From Epiperipatus broadwayi (Eukaryota; Onychophora; Udeonychophora; Euonychophora; Peripatidae), in assembly GCA_028023455.1 (NCBI GenBank), contig JAQFVV010012535.1, positions 2,296,001 to 2,360,000 on the forward strand: 64,000 bases of DNA, in the 5' to 3' direction. A program made the translations under genes and the position numbers. Of this stretch, positions 47,545 through 59,679 are shown piece by piece. The notes below the pieces were generated by a model. It saw only the letters and a program-made list of their open reading frames with translations, did not search any database and had not been told where the DNA came from. The first letter of the stretch is position 1. Every line of letters begins with the position of its first letter.

Positions 47545-48585
47545 ATTATTTTTTTAAGTTTAATTACTACTTGTAATAAATTTAGATTGTTAAAAGTTTT
47601 CTTATTGGAAAATCATTTCTCGCAAAAAGCATAAATCTTTGTTACTTAGCAGATTAAGTCAATACCTTCAACAGATTTCAATTATCGTTCGCAATATATT
47701 TGTCTGTTTTAGTTTAATATAATACTTCTTAATTTTAAACTAAACAATTTTGTTTTGTTCATACAAAAACCGACTGCTAACTTATGTCCACAATATTTAT
47801 ATATAGACGCATGTGTGCGTGTTTGCAGTGATTTTTTTTAAAATAATAGTCTAAATTGTCTTTTTTTTTTTTTACAATTTATTAATTTTATCATTTTTAG
47901 TAATATTATTATTAATCATTGTTTTCTGTATAAACTACAAGTTTTTTAATTATTATATATATATATTTTATAGAATATTATATATTCATGTGTACTCTTA
48001 AGTGACCTAATAGGCTGTTTGAATAATCAAGATAAATTGAAATTAGAAAAAAAAAATAAAAATAAGTAAAATTAACAACGAAACAGTTTAAAATAGAAAG
48101 GTTTTATTTTATTAATACAAGTAAAAAGAAAAATTTGTTTGATAATCTTTCAAAGTACCTTTTGATTGATATGCGTCTATTGTACTTTGAAATATAAAAG
48201 TTAGATTGTAAAACCACGTTTTATTCAAAAAGTGATTTTTTTTAAAAAGTACCATAATTGAGGTAAAGCTTTCACTGGTCATTAAAAATAAAATCAAAGT
48301 AATAATCAAATGAAAAAGCAGTTTTTCTCTTAAGAAAATCAATGTGGACTTGGTTCACTGAATAATAATTTTGTGGTTTAATATATATATGAGTATGTTA
48401 AAATTCTAAGAAAGCTTAGAATTTTTCTTTTAAGTAATTTCGCAGAACTAACTCAATTAGTGATGCAATCATTGATCAGAAAATAGCTATTTTGCTATTC
48501 TTGAGTATAGAGTAAATCAAGCAAACAAAAGTATAAATTCTCATTACTTGGTATTGAACTAGTTGTTGAGAATATTTTTTTTCTT
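47545..48585. other. Nothing recognised
   Basis: AT-rich with T runs and a short TA microsatellite. The minus frame at 48112-48342 has no recognisable domain. Confidence 0.4.
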
Positions 48586-48590
48586 GACTG

Positions 48591-48682
48591 TTTTTTTTTC
48601 ATGTGTCAAATGCATTGAGCGGGAAGCGAACCCGAGCCGGCTGCTTGGAAGGTAGCTATGCTAACTACTAGGCCACCAACGT
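48591..48682 (-). mobile_element. tRNA-Gly-derived short SINE, copy 3
   Basis: Read on the minus strand: GTTGGTGGCCTAGTAGTTAG, CATAGCTACCTTCCAAGCAG, CCGGCTCGGGTTCGCTTCCC, GCTCAATGCA, TTTGACACATGAAAAAAAA. It has the same tRNA part and tail as the other two copies, with independent substitutions. Confidence 0.72.
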
Positions 48683-48689
48683 TTGAGTG

Positions 48690-50990
48690 TTTTTCTCAAG
48701 ACAAATGCATGAAAAGCATCTGTAGCTCGCATACGTATATATATATAGGATCATCAAAAGTCTTTCCTTCACTTTAGTCGCTTATGAATTCCTTATAATT
48801 AGAAATAAGCACGCGTTCTTTCCTTTATATTTTAAATCTTAAAAAAAAAATCCATCATTATTACTAACGCATCATTGGAAACTTATATGAACATACTCTT
48901 ACAATTTTTTAAAAGTATATGTAAAGTCTCATATTTTTACTCTTAATCATACAAAATATGAAATATCTGTGGTTTTTGAGTATGATTAGCATTCTTTAGA
49001 GTATTTCTTTGATAAAACTAGATAACGTTGAATGTTTAAAATCTGGAATTCAAATTCAGTTAGAGCTAGAGTATTTTTTTAGGTAGATGGGCAATATCGA
49101 AGCAAGCTTGTAATGTAGCAGAACATGTTCAATCTAGCTCAATATTGACAAATAATTATATACATTGTATAGGATAGGGTAGCATATAAAAACTGTTTAG
49201 TTTAAAATAGGAAATATTGAACTGATTGATATGGCAAGTTGTTATTTTCATTTTCCGTTTAGATATGTCAATATTTGTTTTTGCCATACTAAAAAAAAGG
49301 GCAGAATGCATTCACATTGCTGGGATTACATATTTTCTTTTGTGCGCATATTTTACATACATACATGTGTGGGTTAAAATCTTGTGTGTACAAACATTTA
49401 GTTGGTCGAGCAAATATTTAGAACAGGATTTAGATATAATAAAAAAGAAAATAAGACATATAGATATATGCTAATCTACTTACGCAGTAAATATGAATAT
49501 TTAACAATATTGAATTATGAATAGGTTAAACATGTGTCTACTATATTGTAAACTTGTTTGGATATTTCTCAGCCACCTAAACAAATGCTCTTGTTCTAAT
49601 TTAACTTGAATTTCAGATTTTAAATATTTAATATTATCTAGCTTTTATCAAAGAAGTACTTTAACAAACAAGAAACCCAGACAAATATTCCATGGAATTT
49701 TTTTTTTAAAAAAAGAAAAAAATCAAAAGAGATTTAGAACAGTGCATTTGTAGAAAGTATTTTAGACCTAGCTATAAAACTCTGTTGTTATAAAATTGTA
49801 ATCTGATTAGAGGAGATTTTAATATATATATATATACTATGATTGTGTTTAAATATTAAAATTGTAATCTGGATATTAGTGATGGAATCGAAAGGTTACA
49901 AATAAAGTTAACTTTTATTGAAAGAAGATCTTTCCCTTCAATTTTTACTGGCATAAGTAAAGCAAATAATGATTGGTTAAAAACAAAGTTCAGTTAGGGG
50001 TACATGCCCCAAGTCATTTCTTTCATCTTCAGGTAACATTGGAATGCTACTATTACTAGAGTATAGTCATGCTTCAGGAAGATAAACAACATTTTACCAC
50101 AAAAGAATTAACAGAACCTCATTTCAATTGATTAATGATATTTTAAAGTTAAAAACAAACAAAAAAAAAATACTGTTATTAAATTACCATAATAGTCAAA
50201 TATCCAATACAATTTATTTGTCCATAACATTGTCACAAATACTTAAGTAAATAATCAATCAAAGTAAGATATTCTGAGAAGGTCTCAATGGAGATAGATA
50301 AAAACTGGTTTGATAAATATAATATAGATATTAATAGTTATTTATTTCAATTTTACTTTAAAACTGTTATCCAAATTGTTTATGATTAGTCAGTTTCTAA
50401 ATTCGTTTTTAGAATTCTAAATCATAGTAGCATTAATTGTTGACTATCTTCAGTTCATTTAATCTGCTCAAGTTATCTGCTTAATTTATTTGTACTTTCT
50501 TGGGAAGTATTTTATGATAAATAATTTCCAAAGAATTTTCACACTACCTCTCTCATCTACTTTATTGCCTATTAGATTATTCTTCAAACAGAACTATGGA
50601 TAGATTATTGTTACCCAAACTACAGAAAGACAACTTAAGGACTGTTTATTTATATAAGTAAAATGTATTCAGTATTTTGTAGCTCTGAAAAAAAATATTA
50701 ACAATAGTTTTTAGAAGGTTTTCAAATATATAATATAAATTTCATTGCATATATTCCATATCATACTTATTATATCATAGAAATAATATGAATGATTTCA
50801 ATGGTTCTCAATATATACTGAATAATTAGAGAAAATTTTAGATTTAATTAATAAAGTGTGTCTATGTTTATGTTAATAACCCATGTAAAAATACAGTTTA
50901 AGAAATTTGATTGTTTTCTATATATGTAAATTTGCTGTTATTTTTTTTTTTTTTTAATATACTAGCTTATACTTAAGAATTGTTAATGAT
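48690..50990. other. No supported feature
   Basis: AT-rich. The 82-residue frame at 49226-49474 has a hydrophobic composition but no recognisable family, and I see no second exon or promoter around it. Confidence 0.4.
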
Positions 50991-51059
50991 TGATTTAGAA
51001 TATAGTGTAACAGATCAAAAAGATGCGATGGAAATAATAACTCTAATGTAGCCCAGTCA

Positions 51060-51790
51060 TTGGTCACAATTTGTAACAGAATAAATATGAGAGTATACTC
51101 TTTTTTTAATGCCCCACAGATTTGGGAGCCATTTTTAACAAATAAATATGTGTGTATGCTAAAAGCTCCACTGATTGGGGTGGCATTTGTAACAGAATGA
51201 ATATGAGGTTATATTCTTCTTTTAATGCTCCACAGATATGGGAGCCATTTATAACATTAAATATATGGACCATGTTATATCCTGAGTCGTAGTCTAATTA
51301 TTGATCACTATTTGTAACAGAATAAAAATAATAAACTAAAGAAGAACAATCCTAATTTAATAATGCCTATGAATTGTAGCGTCATTTGGAACAGATTGAA
51401 AATAATAAACTAAACTAAAATGAATCTGAATCAATGAATAACAATCTATCACTTAAATTAATAAAAGAATGATAATAATCTTTGTTATAATCTCATAAAT
51501 TCCAATAGCATTTAGAAAGGATAGAAAATAAATAAAACATTACTTCAAACTGCCCCAAAATATAAGCATTATTTGTAATAGATCAAAGATAAAGCAATAA
51601 AATTAAATATCACTATTTTATAAACAATGATTTATGCTTATTCTATAAACCACTTATAATAAAATGAAAATAATGGCAAAGAATTACACAGATACACTTT
51701 AATAATCCTCTTGAATCAACACACTATTTATAATAATAAAACTTGTACCAAAAGTCAAACATTATTTCTATTTAAATGAAATGATTTATA
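51060..51790 (+). repeat. Decayed minisatellite, about 60-80-bp period
   Basis: The phrase atttgtaacagaataaatat recurs in changed form near 51068, 51130, 51186, 51247, 51308, 51384, 51511, 51569, 51650 and 51728. In the first units it alternates with ccacagatttgggagccat or a gattggggtggcat-type phrase. Units become less alike toward the right. Confidence 0.6.
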
Positions 51791-51799
51791 GATTGATAA

Positions 51800-52345
51800 A
51801 ATAATAACCTTAATAAGTACTACAAGTTTACAATATCAATGATTTCTAACAAAATATAAAATTCAGTAATTGATTTCTAATTACAACTAAAAATACTGCT
51901 AACTCAACCTTGCTATTCCACTAATATTAAAATACTCTTATTAACTAAGTCAATTATAATAAGATTAAATATGTAATAATAATACAAAATCAGCTCAACA
52001 TATCTTTCTATTTTCACCAACTTAATATATTATAAAATCAAATTACACTATTAAATAACTTTACAATAATATAGAGTTCATGAAATATTTTGTTAAAAAG
52101 TTCAGCATAATTTTTCCCATAAAATAAAATTCATACAATTCAATTCTTTCATTAATAATTAAATATTAAGATTAGATAATTTAAGCTGGAGTTATAGACA
52201 CACGTATGCATTTTAAATGATGATATTAAATCTAAGTTAGTTAATTGAAAACATAGGGTGATATACCTTGTTGAAATTGATTATGCTCCCACCCTTTGTT
52301 TATATTCCAAAAAAAATTCTTTTAACTAGATTTGGAAGAAGAACC
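51800..52345. other. Nothing recognised
   Basis: Very AT-rich, possibly the fully decayed continuation of the minisatellite. Confidence 0.35.
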
Positions 52346-52352
52346 ACTTTGT

Positions 52353-52399
<47 letters not shown>

Positions 52400-52571
52400 G
52401 AAGAGAGGGTGGAAGAGAGGGTGATAGAGAGGGGGAAAGAGAGGGAGAGAGAGAAGGAGAGGGAGGAAGGAAGAGAGGGAGAGAGAGGAGGAGAGGAAGG
52501 GAGGGAGAGAGAGAGGGAGGGAGAGGGAGGGAGAGAGAGGGAGAGAAAAAAAGAGAGAAGAGAGAGAGAAA
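52353..52571 (+). repeat. Polypurine (GA/GGGA) tract, about 220 bp
   Basis: Only A and G on the plus strand except for three T near 52410-52425. It begins as pure GA and becomes GGGAGAGA-rich. Confidence 0.95.
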
Positions 52572-52579
52572 TATTGTAG

Positions 52580-53540
52580 TAAAAAGATTACTTTATTGTA
52601 TATTATCCCCCTTTTATTATCGATTATTGATTACATATCCATTTTTTCCACCAATCAAAAGGTTACTTTCTCAAAGGTCAGCTTCAAGAAAATTAATCAC
52701 ATCTTTTGCACTGAGATAATTAGCTGGAAATATTCAATAACCTTTTTTTCTCTTGAAAATAAGAAAAAAAATCATTCTGTCTTCTAAATAATATTAATTA
52801 AATTGAATCAATAAAAATTACCTTTTACACTCTTAAATAAAAATAATTATTTAGCAAATAAAGTAGTTGATAGTGTATTAGGTCTGCTCAACAATTCACT
52901 GATCCATTTACCCATTAATCACTTAAAGTGTGTTTAAATTGGTTATCAAAGATATTTACTATAAATCTAAATATTTCATTGTAAAATAATATTCTGTGTC
53001 AAAATTAAAGACATGAGTGAAAGATGAAGTTGTAAGATGACACAAACATACATGCACACACATATGCTACACTATAACTACTAAACCAATCTGATCAAAT
53101 AGAAGCCTATATGACCATGAGTCAAATATACTGTGCTAACTATGCTATGGACTGGAGTATCAATGTGAAAATAAACTAGAAAATCACTAAACAAATATCA
53201 ATCACTGTCTTACAGACAAATAAGACAAATCTGTATAAACTCAACCTATACACCAACAATTTCTGTGACAATCCATCCCTCTTTCTATAATTAAATATCC
53301 ATCAAAGAAATACAAAATGTCTTAAAACTTCTAAATAATATCTGCAAGTACAAGGCTTTGGATTATTAATGAAAACTTTTTAAAAATTTCATGTTATTTC
53401 ACTTTTTTTTTAGTTAAATGCAACTAGTTATTACTAATACAGTGCAATCCACTTAAAATTTGTTTCTTGTGCCTATTCAGAAAGTCACAGTACACACACA
53501 TATATATATATAAAATGTCAGTTAATTAAAAGCAAAATTG
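52580..53540. other. No supported feature
   Basis: AT-rich. The frame at 52596-52787 has no recognisable domain. Confidence 0.4.
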
Positions 53541-53547
53541 TAATTAG

Positions 53548-53740
53548 AATTAAAATAATAATTTTAACGGTTTACAAACTATTACAAACAATCATTAAAT
53601 CCACAGAAGTACTTTCTGTTAGTTTCTTAAACCTGAGGCCTCAACTACCATTAAATTTAAGAAATTAACCGAAAGTACTTCTGGGGATTTAAGGATTGTT
53701 TGTAATAGTTTGTAAACCGTTAAAATTATTATTTTAATTT
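53548..53740. mobile_element. Hairpin MITE, about 190 bp
   Basis: Long, nearly perfect arms share attaaaataataattttaac, then ggtttacaaactattacaaa, then caatc(a/c)ttaaatcc and gaagtactttc. The loop is about 30 bp. Flanking TA-rich sequence hides the target duplication. Confidence 0.7.
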
Positions 53741-53759
53741 TATATATATATATATAAAC

Positions 53760-54470
53760 TGCTCAATATAAAAATTGTCATGTTGTGAATGATCAAGATT
53801 TATTACATTAAGAAACAAAATTAATATTCTTATTACAAAAAACAAATTTTAATTATCAATCACTAATTTAAATAACAATAGTTTAACCACTTTTTTTGAA
53901 TGTTATCAAAAATATGTTTGTAAAGATTATCAAGGTGTTGGATATTTCATAATTTGGAACTTAAAGCCAGAAAAAATTAAAAAAAATTTCCAAGTCATAT
54001 CTAGAATTTTTTTATGCAGTGAGTCCTTCATCATCACAGTTAGTCATTCCATTTATTAGCTCCTAAAGGAGTGATGGCTGAAGAGATGGGTCCCAGATTA
54101 ATCACATGATGGCTGATGTGCTGTTTGTACAATGAAGTATGATTATAATATCATATAACTGTCATTACTTATGAAGATGATATTGAGTTTTTTTTTGGTT
54201 GCTTGGTTATCTACATCTTCTTTTTTGATGATTATAATTTAAATTTTTTAAAAAATTTTGTTTAATTTAAAAATGTTTTTTTTAAAAATAATTTCACAAT
54301 CCAAGGCATTACTAGTGTAATTAGTAGTAAGTAATTAATAAATTTATACCAAACAAAGTATCATCTAATTGGCCTAACTTGCATATGACATCTGGTTATG
54401 ATACTATAGAGTTTACTATTATAAAAATTCATCTTCATTGAATTTGAGCATGAAACAAAAGCAATGCAGA
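53760..54470. other. Nothing recognised
   Basis: AT-rich, with no frame or repeat supported. Confidence 0.4.
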
Positions 54471-54477
54471 ACTTTCT

Positions 54478-54717
54478 AAAAATGTTCTTTATGGTAAACT
54501 TGAATATGGTTGTCAAGAGACAAGATAGACCCATTTATAACATAAGGATTATCTCAAAGGCATTCTGAAAAGATGCAATGTTGATTGTTTTCATTTGAAA
54601 GATATGGTAAAATATAGAATGTATTGGAGAGGTATAATTAGACATAATGTTGAAGTGTCTAAGAAAAAAAGTTTTCTGAAGAAAGTAAATGTCAGCATTG
54701 CAAAATATTGGACAAAC
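54478..54717 (+). pseudogene. LINE C-terminal relic
   Basis: The plus frame reads NVLYGKLEYGCQETR, two stops nearby, then HKDYLKGILKRCNVDCFHLK, DMVKYRMYWRGIIRHNVE. The pattern (L-Y-G-x-L, a Y/H-K-D-x-L-K core, a Cys/Asn-Val-Asp turn, and a W-R near the end) is that of the conserved tail found after the reverse transcriptase in many non-LTR retrotransposons. It belongs to a different family from the RTE copies here. It is short and carries stops, so it is a 5'-truncated dead copy. The minus frame 54535-54804 is a shadow. Confidence 0.6.
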
Positions 54718-54729
54718 TGAAAAGTGAAC

Positions 54730-55610
54730 TAGCATAATTTGCATGTGGATATATTTGTGGTTTATGGATTTACTTATATAATCATTAAAAAATTCATTAT
54801 TCAAGCAGTTTTCCCTTCTCTCTCCTTTTTTCTTTTGGAATTAAAGCAGCTTACTCATTTCTGAATGGCAAATATATGTATGTACATATGTGTGTAACTA
54901 CTCATACACTATGAATACACGTGTGCATTGCAGATGTATTTGTAAATTTCTTTCATTTGAGTTTAATTGTCAATTATTTGGGCTAAATATGAATTCAAAT
55001 GTTAGTTGTGTATGGAAGTATGTGTGTTAAATAATTAATTATATTGAAGGCAGTCTGAATGCAATAAAATTTTCATAATTTTTATCATATCAGTGTTTGT
55101 TTTTCCACCATCCCTCAATCATTATCATTATCATCATTAATTCTTTAATTAGCTAGTTAGAAATATACTTAAATTTGATTAATATTTAAGTACCTGGAAA
55201 TATATAAATTACCATTATATTTGCATGGGGCTTGATAAGCATTAATTGACTTGATAAACTTCATTAGACATAAGGAGACAACTTTACATTATTAATTTTG
55301 ATGAGACTAAGATTAAATATAAACTTTATAATTTTTGTCAATTACGTTTTGTTAGTTGATAATTTTTATGTGATAGTTTGATTTTATAAGGCTTATAATA
55401 TTTCTCTCTACTAGGAATTGGATTGCAATTTACTTTTGGGAAAAAGTAGGTTGAAAATTGTTATATTTCTTATCAAAAAGATATATAAATTTATTGAATA
55501 ATTTTTTTTCAGGTATAATGGTTACGAGAAAGTAAGTAGGCTTATGGGTGAAATAAACTTCAAACAAAACATTAATTAGTATTTATCATTAATTTTAATC
55601 TAAATTTTGG
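54730..55610. other. Nothing recognised
   Basis: AT-rich, without supported features. Confidence 0.4.
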
Positions 55611-55677
55611 CATTACTATTAGTTTTAGTTATAATGGAAAACTAGCAAAGGACAGGTTCCAAACTAATTCTCAGTAC

Positions 55678-56969
55678 ATGTTCACAATCTTCATAAGTTT
55701 AAATGAAGCTGTTAAAAGACTCAAGGTGAATCAAGAAACACCCGGAACAATTTTAGGAGTTTTTCTTTTGAATTCAAGGCTTCATAAATTAGATATGAAA
55801 ATTCTAAAAGACAATGCTGTATATACAAAAGAAAAAGAAATGCTTCTGAAAAAAATGCAAAATTTTAGAAGATTTGACACCATCAAAAGATTTTAATCAA
55901 GAAATGGAGATTGCCATTAATCAAAAGAAAAAAGATCACCTTGATATTATTTAAATTAAATATAGTGGTGTGACAAAGAAGTGTGATGATGATATTAATC
56001 ATTTGTAACAGGAAACAAAGAGTCATGATCATGATAACAACACAGTGTAATATAATGGATATGAAGATAAAATTACCGAGTTTAAGGAATGGATAGTTTA
56101 CTTAGACCCAATATTATCAAAAAAGATTTTTTCTGTGGGCAGTTTTAGGATTTATATTATATCAGTGAATTTAAACAGTCATTGTTATTGGAAGTGTTAT
56201 TGACTTTTGAAGGGAAGATGGATGGGTTGAATAAAGAAATGATTAATGGTAATACTAAATTAGGAAAGTTCAAATCTTGGATTTGCTTGGATATGTTGAC
56301 TGTAGATAACAGAGTTGAAAGCTTAATGCAGATTTATACTTAGAGAGATGATCATAGTAAAACATTGGAGAATAAGTTGAAATAGGCACAAATTAATGCA
56401 GAAGAGATTGAGGAAATAAAGAATAACCTTAGTGTCAATATCAATTTTGATACAATTATTGGTGAACAAGAGTTTGCCCAGATATGACTAAAGTAAAATA
56501 TTGTTTTGGCGGGAGAATACATAAGTATTCTGTAATGCTAAATCAATATTACCTTAGAAAAATATCCCAGATGTCTCACTAAAATGTATACTTGTAATAT
56601 GAATTTGTATGTTATTAAATTTATTGGTCTCTAGATACTCAAAGGAAAGTAGAATGAGAATCTCAGTGAATACTTAAACAGATTAGAAGAGTTGTTTGAA
56701 TAAAATAATTTTAGCAATAATAAAAGCTTGGCATTGCTAGAAATCATTTGAATGCATTTGGTAAGAACTGGTAAAGGTCATTTTTTCACAAATCTCAAAC
56801 TTACAGATATTATACACACTCCGTTATGGCTACCTTAATCAGAAGTGTATATGATATTAGTGAATGAGAAGAGTTATCACATAGAAAGGATAGTCATAAT
56901 CAAGTTTTTAACCACCACATAGTTAAGAATGTTGAATGCAGTCCCTTATTGGAAACTCAATTTATTCAG
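55678..56969 (+). pseudogene. Degenerate LTR-retrotransposon gag, first part
   Basis: The first open stretch (55678-55896, 72 residues) is Lys/Leu-rich and likely helical. It continues in scattered frames for about 1 kb with many stops, including FEGKMDGLNKEMINGN, EEIEEIKNNLSVNINFD and, at about 56640-56700, a NENLSEYLNRLEELFE segment that resembles the end of a capsid domain (major homology region and after). The order gag, zinc-knuckle-like region and protease across the palindromic insertion supports the call. Structural Gag would package the element RNA. The gene is multiply broken and cannot be translated. Confidence 0.5.
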
Positions 56970-56984
56970 GTATTACAATGTAAC

Positions 56985-58097
56985 CACTAAACATCACATC
57001 ATCACCATTTCTTATGCTAGCACATAACTGTTATTAAAGAAACAAAACTCTCCATACAGTAGTGCCACCCTGTGCCAAACAGAGAAATCAATGGATGCCA
57101 GAAGGCTTATGTATAAAATCCCCATCTAGTGCCTACTCATCCAATATCCCCAGACTAGTTTCGGGCTTGTGGCCTTCATCAGTGAGAAGCCTTGGATCTG
57201 AGAGCACTGCACCTAGATCATAGGATCTAATGCAACCCTCCAGCAGCCACCTTTTATCTCTACTTAACTACAAAATTATAAGAATGAAATTGAAAACGCA
57301 ATAATATTTTCAATCTAAGCTCAATAGCTTATATAGTCATATGGGTCTGAACTCAGTTCAGCACCCATACATTTTGATGCCTTTGGATCTTTAACAACCA
57401 TAGCCACAACTATCCTATTAAGCAGGATTGGTGTTAAACCACTAAATATCACATGATCACCATCTCTTATGTTAGCACATAACTGTTATTAAACAGGCAA
57501 AACTCTCCATGCCACAAGCCAGAAACTAGTCTGGGGATATTGGTTGAGTAGACACTAAATGGGGATTTTATGCACAAGATTTCTGGCATCCATTAATTAC
57601 TTTAGTTGGCACAGGATGGCACTACTGTATGGTGAATTTTGCCTATTTAATAACAGTTATGTGCTAGCATAAGAGATGGTGATCATGTGAGGTTTAGTGG
57701 ATTAACACCAATCCTGCCTAATAGGATAATGGTGGTTATGGTTGCTAAAGAGCCAAAGATACCAAAATGTATGGGTATTGAACTGGGTTCAGACCCATAT
57801 GACTATCTAAGCTATTAAGCTTAGATTGAAAATATTATTGTGTTTTCAATTTCATTCTCATAGTTTTGTAGTTAAGTAGAGATAAGATGTGGCTGCTGGA
57901 GGGTTGCATTAGATCCTAAGATCTAGGTCCAGTGCTCTCAGATCCAAGGCCCCTCACTGATGAAGGCCACAAGCCAGAAACTAGTCTGGGGATATTGGAT
58001 GAGTAGGCACTACATAGATATTTTATGCACATCTTCTGGCATCCATTGATTACTCTGGTTGGCACAGGGTTGCGCTACTGTATGGAGAGTTTTGCCT
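56985..58097. mobile_element. 1.1 kb palindromic insertion with 15-bp target duplication
   Basis: Two inverted arms (about 56985-57507 and 57520-58097) contain, outside to inside, ctccatacagtagtgccacc, ctagtttc(g/t)ggcttgtgg, ctccagcagccac and tatgggtctgaac-type words. The centre is itself a smaller copy of the family's hairpin. The word GTATTACAATGTAAC stands at both edges (56970-56984 and 58098-58112). The element splits the gag relic. No transposase frame. Relatives lie at 7.3, 62.7 and 63.4 kb. The frame at 58010-58207 is a shadow. Confidence 0.75.
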
Positions 58098-58112
58098 GTA
58101 TTACAATGTAAC

Positions 58113-59007
58113 AAACCAAGCCATAGATGCAGACCATCATGCAGTGAAAGAAATTTTGGAAGTTTAAGGCATATTGGAAGATAGTGAGTATGATGTGGAT
58201 GCTGCACATTATCCTAGGAGGGAGATTCAGAACTATACCATTGCAAGTGTTAGTTATAACCCAAATAAAAATATCCAGAAAAATTCAATCCATTAAATAA
58301 CAACAGACTATTATTCCAGAAGAAAATCACCATATGCTAGCAACAGCAATGGTGCCAGAAATGGTAGTCAATATATGAGCACAAATTTACCATGTGGATA
58401 TCCTACAGTTATTTTACCAAATACTAATATTAAATGGTGCCTCAGAATTATTCATTAAGTAAATGGAGATCTCATGGCAGTCTTCCATATTGCAAAGACC
58501 TGAGACTAATTTGTGAGAAACAGTTTACTCATGCATTTGAATTTCCATAAATTTTGTTAATTAATTTAGATTTAAATCTTTTAATGTTTATCAGATTATA
58601 AGTAATTGCCCCACAATTGTTATTTTTGTTTAAGGATATTCAAATCAAAGCCTACCTTTGGACATTAGTAGTCAAGTTTCAATTATTTTAGAAAATTTGT
58701 TTGATAAAATAATTAAGTTAAAACCATCAATTCTTATGTTATTATTCAAGAAGTCACAAGTTACATTAGCCAATGGTAGAAAAGCTAAATTGTTCATTAA
58801 AAGATTGTGGCAAATTTGCAATTAAATTCATTAGTTGTTGAACATGTATTTTTAATCATGACCAAATTTATTCATGTATTGATTTTGGGATCTGACTTTA
58901 TGAATAGATTTAATTATGTTATAGACTATGAAGGTAAACAAACAATTTATCAGAGAGGAAGGTGTGATTTCATCCATATAATTACTCATCATAAATCTAG
59001 CACATAG
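58113..59007 (+). pseudogene. Degenerate gag C-terminus and aspartic protease
   Basis: Resuming after the insertion, the frame reads TNQAIDADHHAVKEILEV, then a Ser/Asn-rich stretch (58300-58400). Next comes a degraded zinc-knuckle-like region (WCLR, His and a later PYCKD in a shifted frame, about 58433-58505). The protease follows at about 58640: the catalytic Asp-Thr-Gly triad position reads Asp-Ile-Ser, so it would be inactive. The last open stretch (58807-59007, 66 residues) carries HVLILGSDFMNRFNYVIDYE, with the ILG-x-D motif typical of retropepsins of Ty3/Gypsy-like elements. Frameshifts and stops break the region, and no RT or integrase follows before AT-rich DNA resumes. Confidence 0.6.
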
Positions 59008-59009
59008 AA

Positions 59010-59530
59010 AATTTCCAATGAATTTGATATTAAATTAAAATTAAATTAAAAATCAATTTTATTAATTATTATATGAATTTAAAAGTATTTTTTTCTAAGT
59101 GACATATATCCAAATTTGAAATCACAAGGCAATCATGAAATGTTCCTTCTCTTAAACTAGGATTCAATGTGTGTTTTGTTATAAATAAACTTTTTTGTTA
59201 TGCCTACATCCATACAATTTACAGTGTTATTAACTTCTTCAGTTTTAAAAACAATACTATATTTATTATTAATATGATTATTAATTTTTTTTCTAATTTG
59301 TTGTGCTTTCTTTAAAAATCAAAAAATAATCTTCTACACATCTTTAGTAAAAAATTGATTTGCATTTAGTCTTTTAGCTAAATTATTATTTATTATCTTC
59401 ATTCTTAGTTCTATTTTACTTTGTAATGTTCTTTATAGTTAATTTTGAAAATGGTCAATGTGATTTGGTTGAAAAATCAATTATAATTGTAATAGAAATA
59501 AAATCCTTGTTTTTACTTCACTTTTGAGTG
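59010..59530. other. Nothing recognised
   Basis: AT-rich, and no polymerase motif continues from the protease relic. Confidence 0.4.
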
Positions 59531-59538
59531 GTAAGTTT

Positions 59539-59669
59539 TAAATTGCGCTTTACACAAGCTCCCAAGATAGGCTATGAATATGGAGACATAAGTTCTCTGA
59601 AAGTACTAAGCCATATAATTCTTTTTCTAATAACACTAAGCTTCACTTTTTTGTGTAAAGCGCAATTTA
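59539..59669. mobile_element. Small MITE, TAAATTGCGCTTTACACAA ends
   Basis: The left end TAAATTGCGCTTTACACAA is matched by the inverted right end TTGTGTAAAGCGCAATTTA. The total is 131 bp and outer TA at each end fits a Tc1/mariner-type duplication. The 60-residue frame at 59528-59710 crosses it and is not a gene. Confidence 0.65.
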
Positions 59670-59679
59670 TAATCATAAT

